From Ancistrus triradiatus (Eukaryota; Chordata; Actinopteri; Siluriformes; Loricariidae): a DNA stretch of 64,000 nucleotides. Under the pieces are notes generated by a model. The model saw only the letters and a list, made by a program, of their open reading frames with translations. It had not been told where the DNA came from and ran no database searches. The position numbers and the translations under genes are program-made. Shown piece after piece: positions 17,101 to 31,256 of this stretch; position 1 is the first letter of the stretch, and every line of letters begins with the position of its first letter. The stretch spans positions 1-64,000 of the forward strand of contig JAJAGP010000782.1 of assembly GCA_025084515.1 (NCBI GenBank), given 5' to 3'.

Positions 17101-20100
17101 TGTTAAGTGTGTATGAGTGGATCAGACACAGCAGTGCTGCTGGAGTTTTAAACACCTCACCTGTGCAACAACATATGAGCTGCTGTCTCTGACATTACAT
17201 CTACAAGGTGGAGCAATATGGAGATATGTCTACTGAGTGCACAGTGAGTGAACAGTGTTTAAAAACTCCAGCAGCACTGCTGTGTCTGAACCACTCATAC
17301 CAGCACAACACACACTAACACACCACCACCACATCAGTGTCAGTGCAGTGCTCAGAATGATCCACCACCCCAATAGTACCTGATCTGTGGGTCCTGACCA
17401 TTAGAGAACAGAGTAAAAGGGGACGAACACAGTATATAGAGAAACATATGGACTACAGTCTGTAATTATAGAACTACAAAGTGCTGTTCTATATGGTAAG
17501 TGGAACTGATACAATGAAAAATGAGTGTAGAACCAAGGAGGTGTACCTAATAAAGTGATCAGTGAGTGTATGTGTCAAGAAGACCAGAGTAAATTACCAA
17601 CACAAATATCTCAGTACATGAATATAAACTGGGCAGACCTTGTTCAGGGAGGGACATGTTGTTGGCGCTGTCGATCATCTTTCTCGTCAGGAGAAACTAG
17701 TTGAGGTGTTAAGTGAGAATGCTGCGTGGTGCTGGTGTCGGAGTTTGTGATGGGACTTTGTAAGATTCGGACTCAATCGCACTGCCATCTGCTGCAGATT
17801 CCAGAGCTGAGGGAAAGAATTACAATATCAGCAACACCTTAAGAAACACTTTCCACAAGAAACAGATAACAAAAATCACATGCACAGGTTCAAGGCAACC
17901 ATGATCTCCTGGGTCACTGGCTACCTGTCCGATAGATCCCAATTTGTATGGTTGGGTAACTACCTGTCTGAATGGCTACTGAGCAGCAATAGAGCACCAC
18001 AGGGAACTGTGATTCCTCTTCACCCTGACTTCCAGTACGAATCAAGTCTCTGTCCGTGCAGAACCTCTCTGACTCTCTGTGGTGGTTGATTGTTTCAGGG
18101 TCAAACAGGATGGAGAGTGAGTATAGGGTCCAGGACCAATATGAAGGAGATGGTTCTGACCCTTTCCTCCTTCCACAGCCAGCTGTATTTAACCATTAAT
18201 GCTTCCTCTATTTAAATCCTGCTTGTTCCTCTTGCTGTCACGATTACACTGTCATTTTTTTCCTGCTCCTGGCTCCACTTTCTTCATATCTTGGTTTGCC
18301 TGCTTCCGTTTCTTGTATTTAGCCCTGTCTTGTTAGTTTGTTATTACCAATAAGCGTACTGTCCGTAGCAGCAGCTTTTGTTTGTTACCTATTAGCAGTT
18401 TAGCAAGTTACAGGTCTGTGAGAGCCAGAAATCTTGCTTGTTTGTGGGTGACCAAATACTTATTTTCCACCATGATTTACAACTAAATTCTTTAAAAATC
18501 CTACAATGTGATTTCCTGTATTTTTTTTCTCATTTTGTCTCTCATAGTTGAAGTGAATCTATGATGAAAATTACAGACGTCTCTCATCTTTCTAAGTAGG
18601 AGAACTTGCACAATCAGTGGCTGACTAAATACTTTTTGGCCCCACTGTATATCAAAACAAATCACGCTTGTTATCCCACAAAAAGAAGACAACATATATA
18701 TTGAAACTGTTTTAAACATTCCTTTCCCACTAGAAACTGCATAGCAACTTAAGAGAAGTGTACTTATAGGTGGTGGAAACACGTCCTCGATGCTGGGATG
18801 CTGGGGTGACTGCATCTCTATCTCTGTTTCAGGTAAGGTCACTTTATGATGTTGAGCCATTACAGGCAGTTTAAAAGGAGAAGCAGGAACACTGGGCTGA
18901 CCCGAGCCATCAACTGAAAATCAGAAAGCAGTTTTATTATTAAAGCTTTAATTGATCTAAAGTCCTTCATCTGACTTGAGGCTTGTACCGGATATATATA
19001 TTTATTTATTAATCGAGTAAATATGCATCAAGAAGATATTCATTAAACAATAGACTGGGTAACCAAGGATGCTCCAGTACCTTTGTTTGTAACTCACTAT
19101 TACTGTTTTTTTTTATTTCTGCCTAAATAACCTAAAACAAATCATATTTTCACACAAGTTCTAAAACCAGATGAAGAGGACCAGATAAAGACAAAAATAT
19201 TATACTTGGTAAATTATTTATTGAGAAAATAAGAGTCAATATTAAAGCTATGGATATTACTTGGATGAATTTTAGCCCAGTTCTCCATAGAGAACAGCTA
19301 CAACTGTGAGATGATGGTGGGTTTTCTCATATAACCTGCTCTCTTCAGGTCCTTCCACAACATTTCTATTGGATTAAGGGCAGGACTTTGACTTGGCCAT
19401 TCCAAAACATTAACTTTATACATCTTTAACCATTCTTTGGTAGAACTATTTGTTCTTGTTGTCTTGCTTATGATCATGGTCTTACTGCATGACCCATGTT
19501 GTCTTAAATGTCCTAAAATGTTCCTTTAGAATTGTCTATTTTAATTCAGAATTCATTATTCCATATAAGATGACAAGCCAGTGCAGAGTGCATTCCTTCT
19601 CCAGACAAAGCAAAAAGGTCTATTTTGGTCTCATCCATCCAATCAGTTTTTTTACCCAGTAATCTTCTGCAAAAGGACAGCCATGTACAACATTGTTGTT
19701 CAGTGTTCTCCTGATGAGAACTCATGAACATTATAATTAGCCAATCTGATAGAGGCCTTTAGTTGCTTAGAAGTTACCCTGGATTCCTTTGTCACCTCAT
19801 GGGCTATTACATGGCTTGTTCTTGTTGGTCGTTCACTCCTAGGGAGGGTAACAATGGTCTTGAATTTTCTCGATTTGCACACATTTTGTCTAACTGTGAT
19901 ATGGTGGAGTCCAAACTTTTTAGAGCTGGCTTTGTAACCTTTTCCAGCTTGATGAACATCAACAAGAAATCTCCTATGTTCCCATCATGATAGATTTCCA
20001 GAAATGTGTTGTGAAGATCAGACTTTGTTAGATCTCTGTTCATTGAATAAAACAGGTTGTCCACTCACACCTGATTGTCATCCCATTGACTGAAAACACC

Positions 20101-23100
20101 TGACTCTAATTTCACCTTCAAATTAACTGCGAATCCTAGAGGGTCACATATTTTGCTACTCACAGATATGTCAAATTGGGACATTTTCCTCAATAACTAC
20201 ATGACCAGTTGACAAATTTTCAAGCACCACTGTACATAATGAACTCTTTAGAGCATCTGTATAAATCTTCATAGGAAAACGCTCTAAACCTGGAGTGCTG
20301 GAGCTGCTCAGGGGGCTTTGGGGTGGTTGAGGGCTGGGAAGGTGCTCTGTGTTTGGATGATCCGGCTTGCTTGAGGCAGATTTTGAGATGGATTGGGGGC
20401 TGAATGAGGCTTTAAGGCCCAGGTGTGGGGGAACAGGTGTGTGTTTGGCTGCAGGTACGTGAGCAGGTCCAGTTGGTTTTGGAAGGGTTTGAGGCGTTTT
20501 GGATTTAGATGCAGCTTCTGCATGGCGCTCCCTCTGTGCAGGTTTATCTGAAGTGCCAGTGTCGCCCTCATCTGGTGTGAAATGAAAAAGCAAACATAAT
20601 AGTCAAGCATAAAAATAAAAGATAATTAAAATCAGTGCAGGTTTATGGTTTACTCGTGCATTTATCTGCTTGGGTGTTATAAAGCGCTTACCGGGGTCAG
20701 GTTCAGCTTTACTGGTAGAGGTTGAGAATTCATGTGTCTATGGAACACATAAATAATGAGCTTCATATAGAGATTAATTTAGTGGTACCTCGGTTCTTGA
20801 CCACCTTGGAACTTGTCGAATTCGGTTCTCGACACATTTTGACTTGAAATATTTGTCTCGTCGTTTACTGGGCACTCGGTGCACTTGCTTAAACTTGTAT
20901 GAATTGAGTCATTTCAGAAAAAGCTCAATTCATGATTCAGTACACAGTGATTTCGTGATTCAGGTTCACAATAGCCCTTCCTCAGAGAAAATCTGCACTA
21001 TTTTTATCGTTTATTTTTTACATTTAAACTACTGTATTCTTAGTGCAAACAAGTTACCATGGGTTCTAAAAAGCTATGCTAGTGCCTTGAGTTCGCCAAT
21101 AGTGTAAGTGTCTTGCTTTTACTTTTCACTGTCAATCCATTACTCATGATTACATGATATTTCTCAACACTTTTATTAGGAAACATGCAGCCCAATGCTA
21201 GAGGGCAACGATGGCATGGAAAAAGTGCTGGGATTAGGACGGCAGGCCCCAGCAGGCATGCGCTGACTACCACTGACACTGACTGCGGCTGATTAGAAAC
21301 ACCCGATCCTTTTGGTATTTTAAGCTGTACCTTTGGATTTGCATCTGCAATGGCTTTCACACCTTGGGTATTCTGTAGCTTTTGCCGCGAGGTATTTATG
21401 GAAAAATGGTAACAGTGTTCCTTGGCAGAGGGATGCTGGTAAGCTAACGGCTGAGGTAATAGGATTTGTTAGGGGTCAGATTCTGGGGTGACTGACTCTT
21501 TACTTTTGCCACGCTTTACTTTTGCCACGCTCTTCCCTGCCCAGTGACGTCAGCTCCGCGCGAGCCTCCGCTTTGAGCTACGTTTCCTGATTTTTGGGAT
21601 TATCTTTTGTCCATCTCTGAACAGCTCTTTATTCTGCCGTTTAAAAGCCACGCCCTTCCGTGTTTCACTACTCACTCGGTTGAGAACTAGCACTAGTCAA
21701 GTCAAGACAGATCTATTTATATAGCGCTTTTTACAATGGAGCATTGTCTCAAAGCAACTTTACAAGTTTAGATTATCTCCTAATATCTACGTCCAATCCC
21801 AGGGCTCCCATGCTAGCGATCCGGGTTCAATCCCCACCTTTACTATAAAATAAGCTTTGTGTTAATGATTTGGGCCAACTCTAGGTTAATGCAAGTGTTT
21901 TAAACATTAACGTACTTATCGATACTATGTATCTGCTATGCTACAGTATAGACGCTCTACCAAACACTTGTTAAACTCCTCAGTTCATGATACATTTAAC
22001 TTATGATGGATTTGTCTAAACATATCGCCATCATAAATCAGGGAGCAGCTGTACAATATAACTCCATTAATGCATATAATTTTCCGGAGGTCTGGAACAG
22101 ATTAATTCAATTTACATTATTCCTTATCTGAAATAACAAGAACCGAGGTACCACTGTATTTTAAAACACAGTATACAATAAAGAGCAAATAGTATCAATG
22201 CTGTGTACCCAATGTGTGTAACTCACTTTCTCTTTCATCTTCTCCTGTTTTGCTCGAAGCTGAGCCAGAAAGTCGTTACCCATGACCTGCACCCCTCGGA
22301 TCCGAGGAGCAGGAGGGCCATCTCGCTTTTTACCCTCTTCCACACTACCTTTAGGTTCAGTGGCTGTAGGAACATCTGCATGTTCACATGATTCAACCTT
22401 CTCTGTAGTCTTAAGCAGCTCACAAGCAGGTTCAGATTCAGGGACGGGGCTTTTGACTGCACTCTTTGAATGATCTGGAACATCAGATTCCACAGTGAGC
22501 TGTGTCACTAATGATGTCGGGTGCACCGAGCTGGCTGTGGATGTGTGAGGGCTGGTGGGTGGAGATTTGATCAGTGAGCGAGATTTGATGAGGTTGAAGA
22601 AGCCACTCATGCGAGATTCCCTCTTCCTCTCTCCTTCCACACATAGGTCTTTCCCAGAGAAACGTCTGAATCAGAAAGAGGACAAAAGAAAAACAGATAT
22701 AAGACTCGCTCAAAGAGAAACAGCCCAAATCACTAAGCTAATCTGAAGCATCTAAAAATACAACAGATGTTAACAAAACTCATCAGTCTTACCTGGCTCC
22801 AATCTTTGTGACCTTTTTGGCAAAAAAGTCGTCCACACCCTCATCAAGTTTCCCCACAAACTCACTCTCCTCCTCATATTCTGCAGGAGCCATTTTAATT
22901 GGCTAACAAAGGGGAAAAGACACTCAAGAAACTCAAAAATCATCTTAATGGTCTATGATGTGATTTTCCACCTGTTAATTAATTCATTCATTTTTTATAT
23001 GCTTAATACTGGTTAAGGTCACTGGATAGCCGGTGCCTAGCAGAAACAGCCCTAGACAATAGACTAGATCATGGGGCACACAGACACTAAAGGACACTTT

Positions 23101-26100
23101 AGAAACACCAATTACCCTAAAACGCATGTCTTTGGAATGTGATATTATTAAGATTTTAATATGTTTTTATATAAATCAGGGAGCACCTGTGATCAGCCAA
23201 GGTTTTTTTTTTCAAAATGGACTGGACTAAAGAAATCTCTGAGAGGAAAAAGGGTGTTACCATATGTAGTATGGGAAAAAGGCACACAGACATAGGGAAA
23301 CTTTGACTTTCCAACAACATTACCAAACCTCAATTCAGCTTGTGAGATTATTTAAAACAGCAGGTATATAAGCACCAGCAAATGATAGCTGAAGTTCACA
23401 CCAAGTTGGTGGAGATGATAGTCAAATTTAATATAAAATAACACACACACATATACACATCTGTAATTTTCATCATAGGTACACTTCAACTATGAGAGAC
23501 AAAATGAGAAAAAAAAATCCAGAAAATCACATCACACAATTTCTAAAGAATTTAATTGTAAATCATGGTGGAAAATAAGTATTTGGTCACCCACAAACAA
23601 TAAACAATGCTCCATAAAAAGCATTTCAAGGTCCTGGAGTGGCCTAGCCAGTCATCAGACCTCAACCCCATAGAAAATTTGTAGAGGGAGTTGAAAGTCC
23701 GTGTTGCCCAGTGACAGCCCCAAAACGTCACTGCTCTAGAGGAGATCTGCATGGAGGAATGGGCCAAAATACCAGCTACAGTGTGTGACAACCTGTGAAG
23801 ACTTACAGGCAACGATTGACCTCTGTCATTGCCAAACAAAGGTTATGTTACAAAGTATTGAGTTGAAACTTTTGTTATTGACCAAAATACTTATTTTCCA
23901 CCATAATTTTACAATTAAATTATTTAAAACTCCTACTATGTGATTTCCTGGATTTTTTTTCTCATTGTGTCTCTCATAGTTGAAGTGTACCTATGATGAA
24001 CATTACAGACCTCTCTCATCTTTCTAAGTAGGAGAACTTGCACAATCAGTGGCTGACTAAATACTTTTTTGCCCCACTGTATATGACACTGTTATAACAG
24101 CTGAAGTGCGCGTGTGTGTGTTATTAGCATGTATATCTTACAGGCAATTTGCTCGGCTTGTTGGATTTCCTCCTGCGCGGTCGCAGTTTGGTGACATGTT
24201 CCAGCTTTGGACTCTCTGTAGCTGGCAGATCACCGAAACACACATTCTCTGGGCTGTCTACTTCTACAGCTTCAGGTTTTGGAAGGAGAGATGGGTCTTC
24301 CAGATGGATGGGCACAAGCTCTAATGCCTTATCCAGATCATACTCCAGCTCTGACAGACAGAACAGACCAATCATTTGTACATATGAATAAGGTCTAAGC
24401 AGAATAACCGCATACATGCATGAAGTTAGGTGAGTATAGTTACTGAAACAAATGGATTTGAATAAATAATTCATCAAAAAATTTCCTCAGAATTTTCCTT
24501 TTTTACCACTGTATATTACATAAACATCATAGTTCATCTTTATGTTATAAATCTAGTAAAGATCTTACCGAAGGCCGCAGAGATGGGACGCACCATCCTG
24601 AACAGAATACTCTGCCGCTTGGATGTGGGAGTCAGCTTGACATTGAGAGAGAAAAACAAAAAGTCTAATGACCTAGGTTACGAATAAACAAACCTGAGCA
24701 GCTCAGCTTCCTAGCATTACAGTGACCATGCAAGCAATGCAAAATGATCAGTTAGGTGATCCAACACAATTTTGAAACTTGGAAATAAATTGTTAAATTA
24801 GAAAATGGGTTTGTGTAGGCTCTTTTCGAGTCTTAAAGCCCAAGTCCTATTCCAAGTCAAGTCACTGACGGTAAAGTCAAAGTCACAAGTCATCAAATTG
24901 GGGACTCGAGTTGCACTAAATTGTGTATTAACACTGTGCTAACTGTAATAAAAGGAGTCATGCTTTATTCTTGTTTATACCAAACACAACAGTAAGACGA
25001 CAGCTCGAATGCGCATGAGATTATGATCTGAACAATTCTGACTGCACAACTGTGGGTATGTACCAGCAGATCAGCTAGAGGTGAGGGCAGACTCTCTGCC
25101 TCCAGTTGCTTTTCATCCAGAACCTCGGTCTCCTGTGCTTCATGAAATGTCAGTGGTCTGCCCCACGCTTACTCAGGTGATCCGCCTACACACAAATGCA
25201 CCAGGCAGAGAGTTTCCAAATGAGTGCATGAACCTTCACATGTTGGTGTTGACATATATGGTACGTTTAAATACAGACCAGTATGTGTTGAGAGCGAGAG
25301 AGAGACTCCAAGATCTCATCGAGGATACGGTCGGACAGGAACGAGGCCATACTGAGCTTTAGTTCACTGTCAAGATGAAAACCACACACCAAATACACTC
25401 ACATTTATGACCACATCTACAGGCAGCGCATTGTTCAACAGACAGGCAAGGATGTGTGATTGGCTGACCTGATCTTATTGATGATATCCACAGCGGATTG
25501 TTCAAGCAGAGTGTTGGTGATGAAGGTTCGAGGAACAATCATTTTCCCCTCGCTCGCCTGTATTAGAATTGGCTTCAGGTTGGCTCTTTGCATCACGTGA
25601 GGACAGACGCCCTCTGCTGTGTCGACCATAGACACTAACAAACTCTATACGCACACCACCAACACAAATAAAAACACACAAAGAGAAATGGAGAGAGCGT
25701 TTAGGAAAATTGGGAGAACATCTTTACCAGAGCTCTATATATAGTGTCCTATGGTCCCTCAGTTTAATTTATTATATGTACTTTGGGAATCTCCGGAGGT
25801 GGAGGAGACATCTCAAATCCTTGAATTGGGAGCTACCTTATCTCATCTCATCTCATCTATTCCACTTATCCTTTTCAACGTTGCAGTGGCCGCAATGCAA
25901 GCAAAGAAGCCCATCCATCTCTGTCCCCCGCAATTTCTATCAGCTCCACCTAGGGGATCCCCAGCCGCTCCTAGGCCAGCCGGGAGATATAATCCCTCCA
26001 ACGGGCCTACCCCAGGGCCTCCTTCCAGTTGGCTGAGCCTGACATACCTCCAGCAGGAAGCATCTTTAACAGATGCCCGAACCATCTCAACTGGCTCTTC

Positions 26101-29100
26101 TCCTCATGGAAGAGCAGTGGTTCTAGGACATCTCATCTCATCTATGTAGCCTAGCGGTTAAGGTACTGGACTATGGACCAGAAGGTCCAGGGTTCAAATC
26201 CCACCTTTGCCAAGCTGCCACTGTTGGGTCCTTGAGCAAGACCCTTAACCCACAGTTGCTTGGATTGTAAGACTGTATCAATTGTAAGTCGCTCTGGATA
26301 AGGGCGTCTGCTAAATGCTGTAAATGTTCTATTTCAAGCTCCTCATAGAATGCTAAGCTCCAACCTGTGATCACGTAGAGTATGCCCAGCAACCTGCCAG
26401 ATCGTGTGGTCTAATGACCTCTCAGGCTATGTCGTCGGGAGCTGTGAGATGCCAGTATGGTCTGGAAGACGAACAGGTCTGGAGTTAAGATCCAGACAAA
26501 CACGATCCATGAAGCACCCTTATGATGACTAAGCACAATAATGGTGTTTACCCTGCCCGGAAGAGAGTTAAAGGGACCTATTCTTGGAGCCAGGCCTGAG
26601 GGTAACATCTGACATTGAGCAGCTGATGACCGGCCACACCACGTAAGCTGGCCAGGCTCAGCCCAAAAAGGCAACGTGTGAGGATTGTGTGAACCTTGGC
26701 AGACTGGACCTTCACAATGGAAACTGGGAGCTATGGTGTTTTGTAATTCATTTGTTAGACATACTTTCAAATATGGAAACAGGGATACAATATCATAAGA
26801 CCTGGAAACACCTGGAAAAAGAATGGACAAGAAGTATAGGGACATAGGGAGCTGGGAGCATATGGACCAGGGAACAGAGGGACCAGGGAACAGAGGTATA
26901 TGGAACGTTGTGACTGCGAAAATAGAAAGCTGGAAAAAATAAGGTCTTGGTCTTGGACACACTGGGGACTGGAAACATTGAGGTGTGAAAACACATGACC
27001 TTGTGACTAAAAACAGATGATTTTGTTAAACTAAACATCAGTATGTGGGAACATGGGGACCTGGCAACACATGACCTTGTGACTGGGAGCATATGGAGCT
27101 GAGGATATGTAAATGGGACCAAAGGACATGGGAACATGTAGAGTATTGGTATGATAGGATCTGTGAACATAAGGACCTGGGAATCTAGATACACAGGACA
27201 TGGGAATACATGACCTTGTGACTGAGAACATAGGGACATGGGGACTGCATGTGACTGGCTCAGTTGCTGATTGCATGTATTTGTGTGTGTGTCTATGTCT
27301 ATGTTTGTGATTGAACTTGGCGCTTACCTGCAGCTGCTTGTCGATGACGGTACTGACTTCTCCTGCCATTGACTCTAGCTTCTCTTGGATTGGTGCCACC
27401 CATGGACTGTCAGAACCCTCACCCAAACTCCCACCTCCTTCTCCACCACCACCTCCCTGCAGTGAGGTGTGGTGGTACATACTGGCCAACAGCTACAGAA
27501 TAGAATAGCATGTTTTACAATACAGAATATCATCAAGCAGGAGAGACACCATTTCTGTAAACCCAGTTGGAACACCATGGGTAATTTCTAGAGTGGGAAG
27601 AAAATACTCATTAAGATGGAGCTCAGGAGGAGGAAGCCTTGAAAGAGAATGAGATTGTTTCCTTGGGTAGGACTAATCATTACGAATTGTTTTTAATCAA
27701 AGCCTGGATTGACTTTATATTGAACACACTCACTGAGTCTTCAAAACCTCACTACTTCCAGTAATGACCCACTATAAAATCCTAAAACAAACTGTTTGCT
27801 TTTTGCATGTGTGTGTGTTTGGTAAAGATTATATACCATTATAAGTACTAAATAAAAAACCCTTCATGTGTGGGGAATGTGGGGGAGGAGTCATGTTTAT
27901 ATATCATTGTGGGGACCACAATGGATAGAAATGTCCCCACAATGTCCCCTATCGTTTGGGGACATTTGGCTATTCCCCACAAAGAAAACTGGTATTTCAC
28001 AAAACCGGTAATGTTCTTTTGAAAAGTCAAAAGAGTCAAATTATTTGCTTTAGGTTACTGAGGTTAGGGTTAGTTGTAGGTGTAGCTTTAATTAGCTGCA
28101 GTGATCATTACAGTGGTGCTTGAAAGTTTGTGAACCCTTTAGAATTTTCTATATTTCTGCATAAATATGACCTAAAACATCAGATTTTCACTAAAAGTAG
28201 ATAAAGAGAACCCAGTTAAACATTTATTGAGGAAAATTATCCAATATTACATATTAGTGAGTGGCAAAAGTATGTGAACCTTTGCTTTCAGTATCTGGTG
28301 TGACCGCCCTGTGCAGCAGTAACTGCAACTAAACATTTTCTGTAACTGTTGATCAGTCCTTGGAGGAATTTTAGCCCATTCCTCCATACAGAACAGCTTC
28401 AGCTCTGGGATGTTGGTGGATTTCCTCACATTAACTGTTTGCTTCAGGTCCTTCCACAACATTTCTATTGGATAAAGGTCAGGACTTTGACTTGGCCATT
28501 CCAAAACATTAACTTTATTCTTCTTTAACCATTATTTGGTAGAACGACTTGTGTGCTTAGGGTCGTTGTCTTGCTGCATGACCCACCCTCTCTTGAGATT
28601 CAGTTCATGGACAGATGTCCTAGCATTTTCCTTTAGAATTCTCTAGAATTCTAGATACTACCACCACCATGTTTCACAGATGGGATAAGGTTCTTATGCT
28701 GGAATGCAATGTTTTCCTTTCTCCAGACGTAATGCTTTTCTTTTAAACAAAAAAGTTCTATTTTGGACTCATCCGTCCACAAAACATTCTACCAATGGCC
28801 TTTTGGCTCGTCCATGTTTGATCTTTAGCAAACTGCAGACGAAGCAGAAATGTTATTTTTGGAGAGCAGGTGGCTTTCTCCTTGTAACCCTGCCATGCAC
28901 CACCATTGTTGTTCAGTGTTCTTCTGATGGTGGACCTCATGAACATTAACATTAGCCAATGTGAGAGAGGCCTTCTTCAGTTGCTTTAGAAGTTCACCCT
29001 GGGGTCCTTTGTGACCTCGCCACAAAACATATTCACACCCTTGCTCTTGGAGTGATCTTTTGTTGGTTGACCACTCCTGGGGAGGGGGTAACAATGGTCT

Positions 29101-31221
29101 TGAATTTTCTTCCTTTTTGTACACAATCTGTCTGACTGTGGATTGGTGGAGTCCAAACTCTTTAGAGATGGTTTTGTAACCTTTTCCAGCCTGATGAGCA
29201 TCAACAACTCTCTTTCTGAGGTCCTCAGAAATCTCCTTTGTTCGTGCCATGATACACTTCCACAAACATGTGAAGAGCAGACTTTGATAGATCCCTGTTC
29301 TTTAAATAAAACAAGGTGCCCACTCACACCTGATTGTCATTACCTGACTCTAATTTCACCTTCAAATTAACTGCTAATCCGAGAGGTTCACATACTTTTG
29401 CCACTCACTAATATGTAATATTGGATCATTTTCCTCAATAAACAAATGACCAAGTATAATATTTGTGTCTCATTTGTTTAACTGGGTTCTCTTTATCTAC
29501 TTTTAGGGCTTGTGTGAAAATCTGATGATGTTTTAGGTCATATTTATGCAGAAATATAGAACATTCTAAAGGTTTCACAAACTTTCAAGCACCACTGTAT
29601 GTCAATGGAATGTCCCCACAATGATAGAGAGACAAATTTGTGAGTGTGTGTGCGTGCGCATGTGTTTTAAGCTCACCCTTTTCGAGTTGCGAGCATCTTG
29701 TACAAGTCTTTCTGCTGTTCTCATGTCCTCTTGAACCTTCTCTCTCTCACTAAAGCGTAGGGAGTTCAGATGGTCTTGCACCTTCACACACAGCCTGTCA
29801 ATCATCTACACAGACACACAGACAGACAGACAGACCCACAGTGTTCAGGTGACCATTTAGCTGCATTCATAACAAGTCACTTTCACAGATGAACACCAAG
29901 TATGACCTGTTGTGTGGTGGAGGTAATTATGCCCTGCTGGAGTCTGTAAGCCTGCTCTTGCAGGTATTTCCTCGTCTCATGGTTCCTCAGCAGATACTGC
30001 TCCATCTGAACACACAAAAAGAATGAACATTAGCAGGAGTGCCACAATATATGTTTGCGTCACATAGACAAAGGTGGTTGTACCCACCGAAAGGCTGTTA
30101 AATACTCAAATCAGAAGTTTTTTTTCAGTTTTAGTTAAGTGACTAATGCTACATTCACACTCCTGGTAAAAGTGGCCCAAGGGTGGAGCGGTGGCTATCA
30201 CTACAGCCTCATACTAAGCAGGTCCTAGGTTGGATCCCAGGTGGGGTGGCCTCAGTCCTTTCTGTGTGGAGTCTGCATGTCCTCCTCATGTCTGCTTTGC
30301 TTTACTCCGGGTACTCTGTTTTCCTCCCACAGTCTAGGTTAACTGATTACAGTAAATTGGCCCGATCTAAGTGAATATATGACTATACAGGTAGTCCTCG
30401 GGTTACGACGGTCTCGAGTTACGACGTTTCGTGGTTACGACACATCTCCCATTTACTGTATAAAGCCTTGTTTCGACTTAAGTGGTTTTGCGTCGTAAAC
30501 GTCGTAACGCGAACTTCGTGTTTGGTGTGCGCGGCAGAAGAATACACGGTTACGCGGCTCGTTTTTTGATAATTACTGTGTCAGGATAGGTGTTAGGATA
30601 GGATAAGTGCTTACAGTATGTTATTTATGTACAGTATGTACGTATGTACTGACTTACACCGAAAATCGGTTTACGACGCGACGTAGGAACGGATCAACGT
30701 TGTAAGTCGAGGACCCCCTGTATTTCGATGTAACCTTGTATCTGTCATTAAAATGGCCATTGATGCTCATAGCGACATTAAATATACCAACCAAACAAAA
30801 GTGGCCCAAACTGGCATTACTGCTCAAATCTGATTTCACATTTTCTTTTTAATGTGCCATGTATCCAACAGTAGTCTGAACAGCTCATGCTTCAAACCTG
30901 AGCCCCATGCACGCTAAGCCACCCAAGACACCCCCCGGAGGTAACCAAACAAAATGGAGCAATGATAGTCACTGCTAATGCGTAGTGAATAGAGATCTGA
31001 ATTCGCAGCCACATAGTAATGAGGACAAGGAGATGAAACTGGGATAGGATTTTGGGCTTGCTCTGGAGTCATGGCAGCTACTTCTGTGGAGAGAACTGTG
31101 CAGATGCAAGACGAGCTGGGAGTGGTGGAATTGCGACGTGGGTGGCTTTACAGACAAATAATTACTCTGTATTAGGACTCGTCTCTGTGTCCCCCCCTTT
31201 TTCCTACTGTTTTCCTTGTTC

Positions 31222-31256
<35 letters not shown>

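Noticed and set aside
20308..20610. Alternative open frame overlapping carmil1 exon 33
   Set aside because: Shadow of the proline-rich exon; the other frame has matching splice sites and phase.
26793..27239. 148-codon minus-strand frame rich in Pro, Ser and Cys
   Set aside because: Generated by the irregular ggaacatg/gacctgg repeats; other frames are equally open.
28825..29265. Transposase-like open frame of 146 codons as an intact gene
   Set aside because: Only the first part matches a Tc1 head (MARTKEISEDLRKRVVDAHQ); the frame then runs out of register and lacks a continuous DDE domain.
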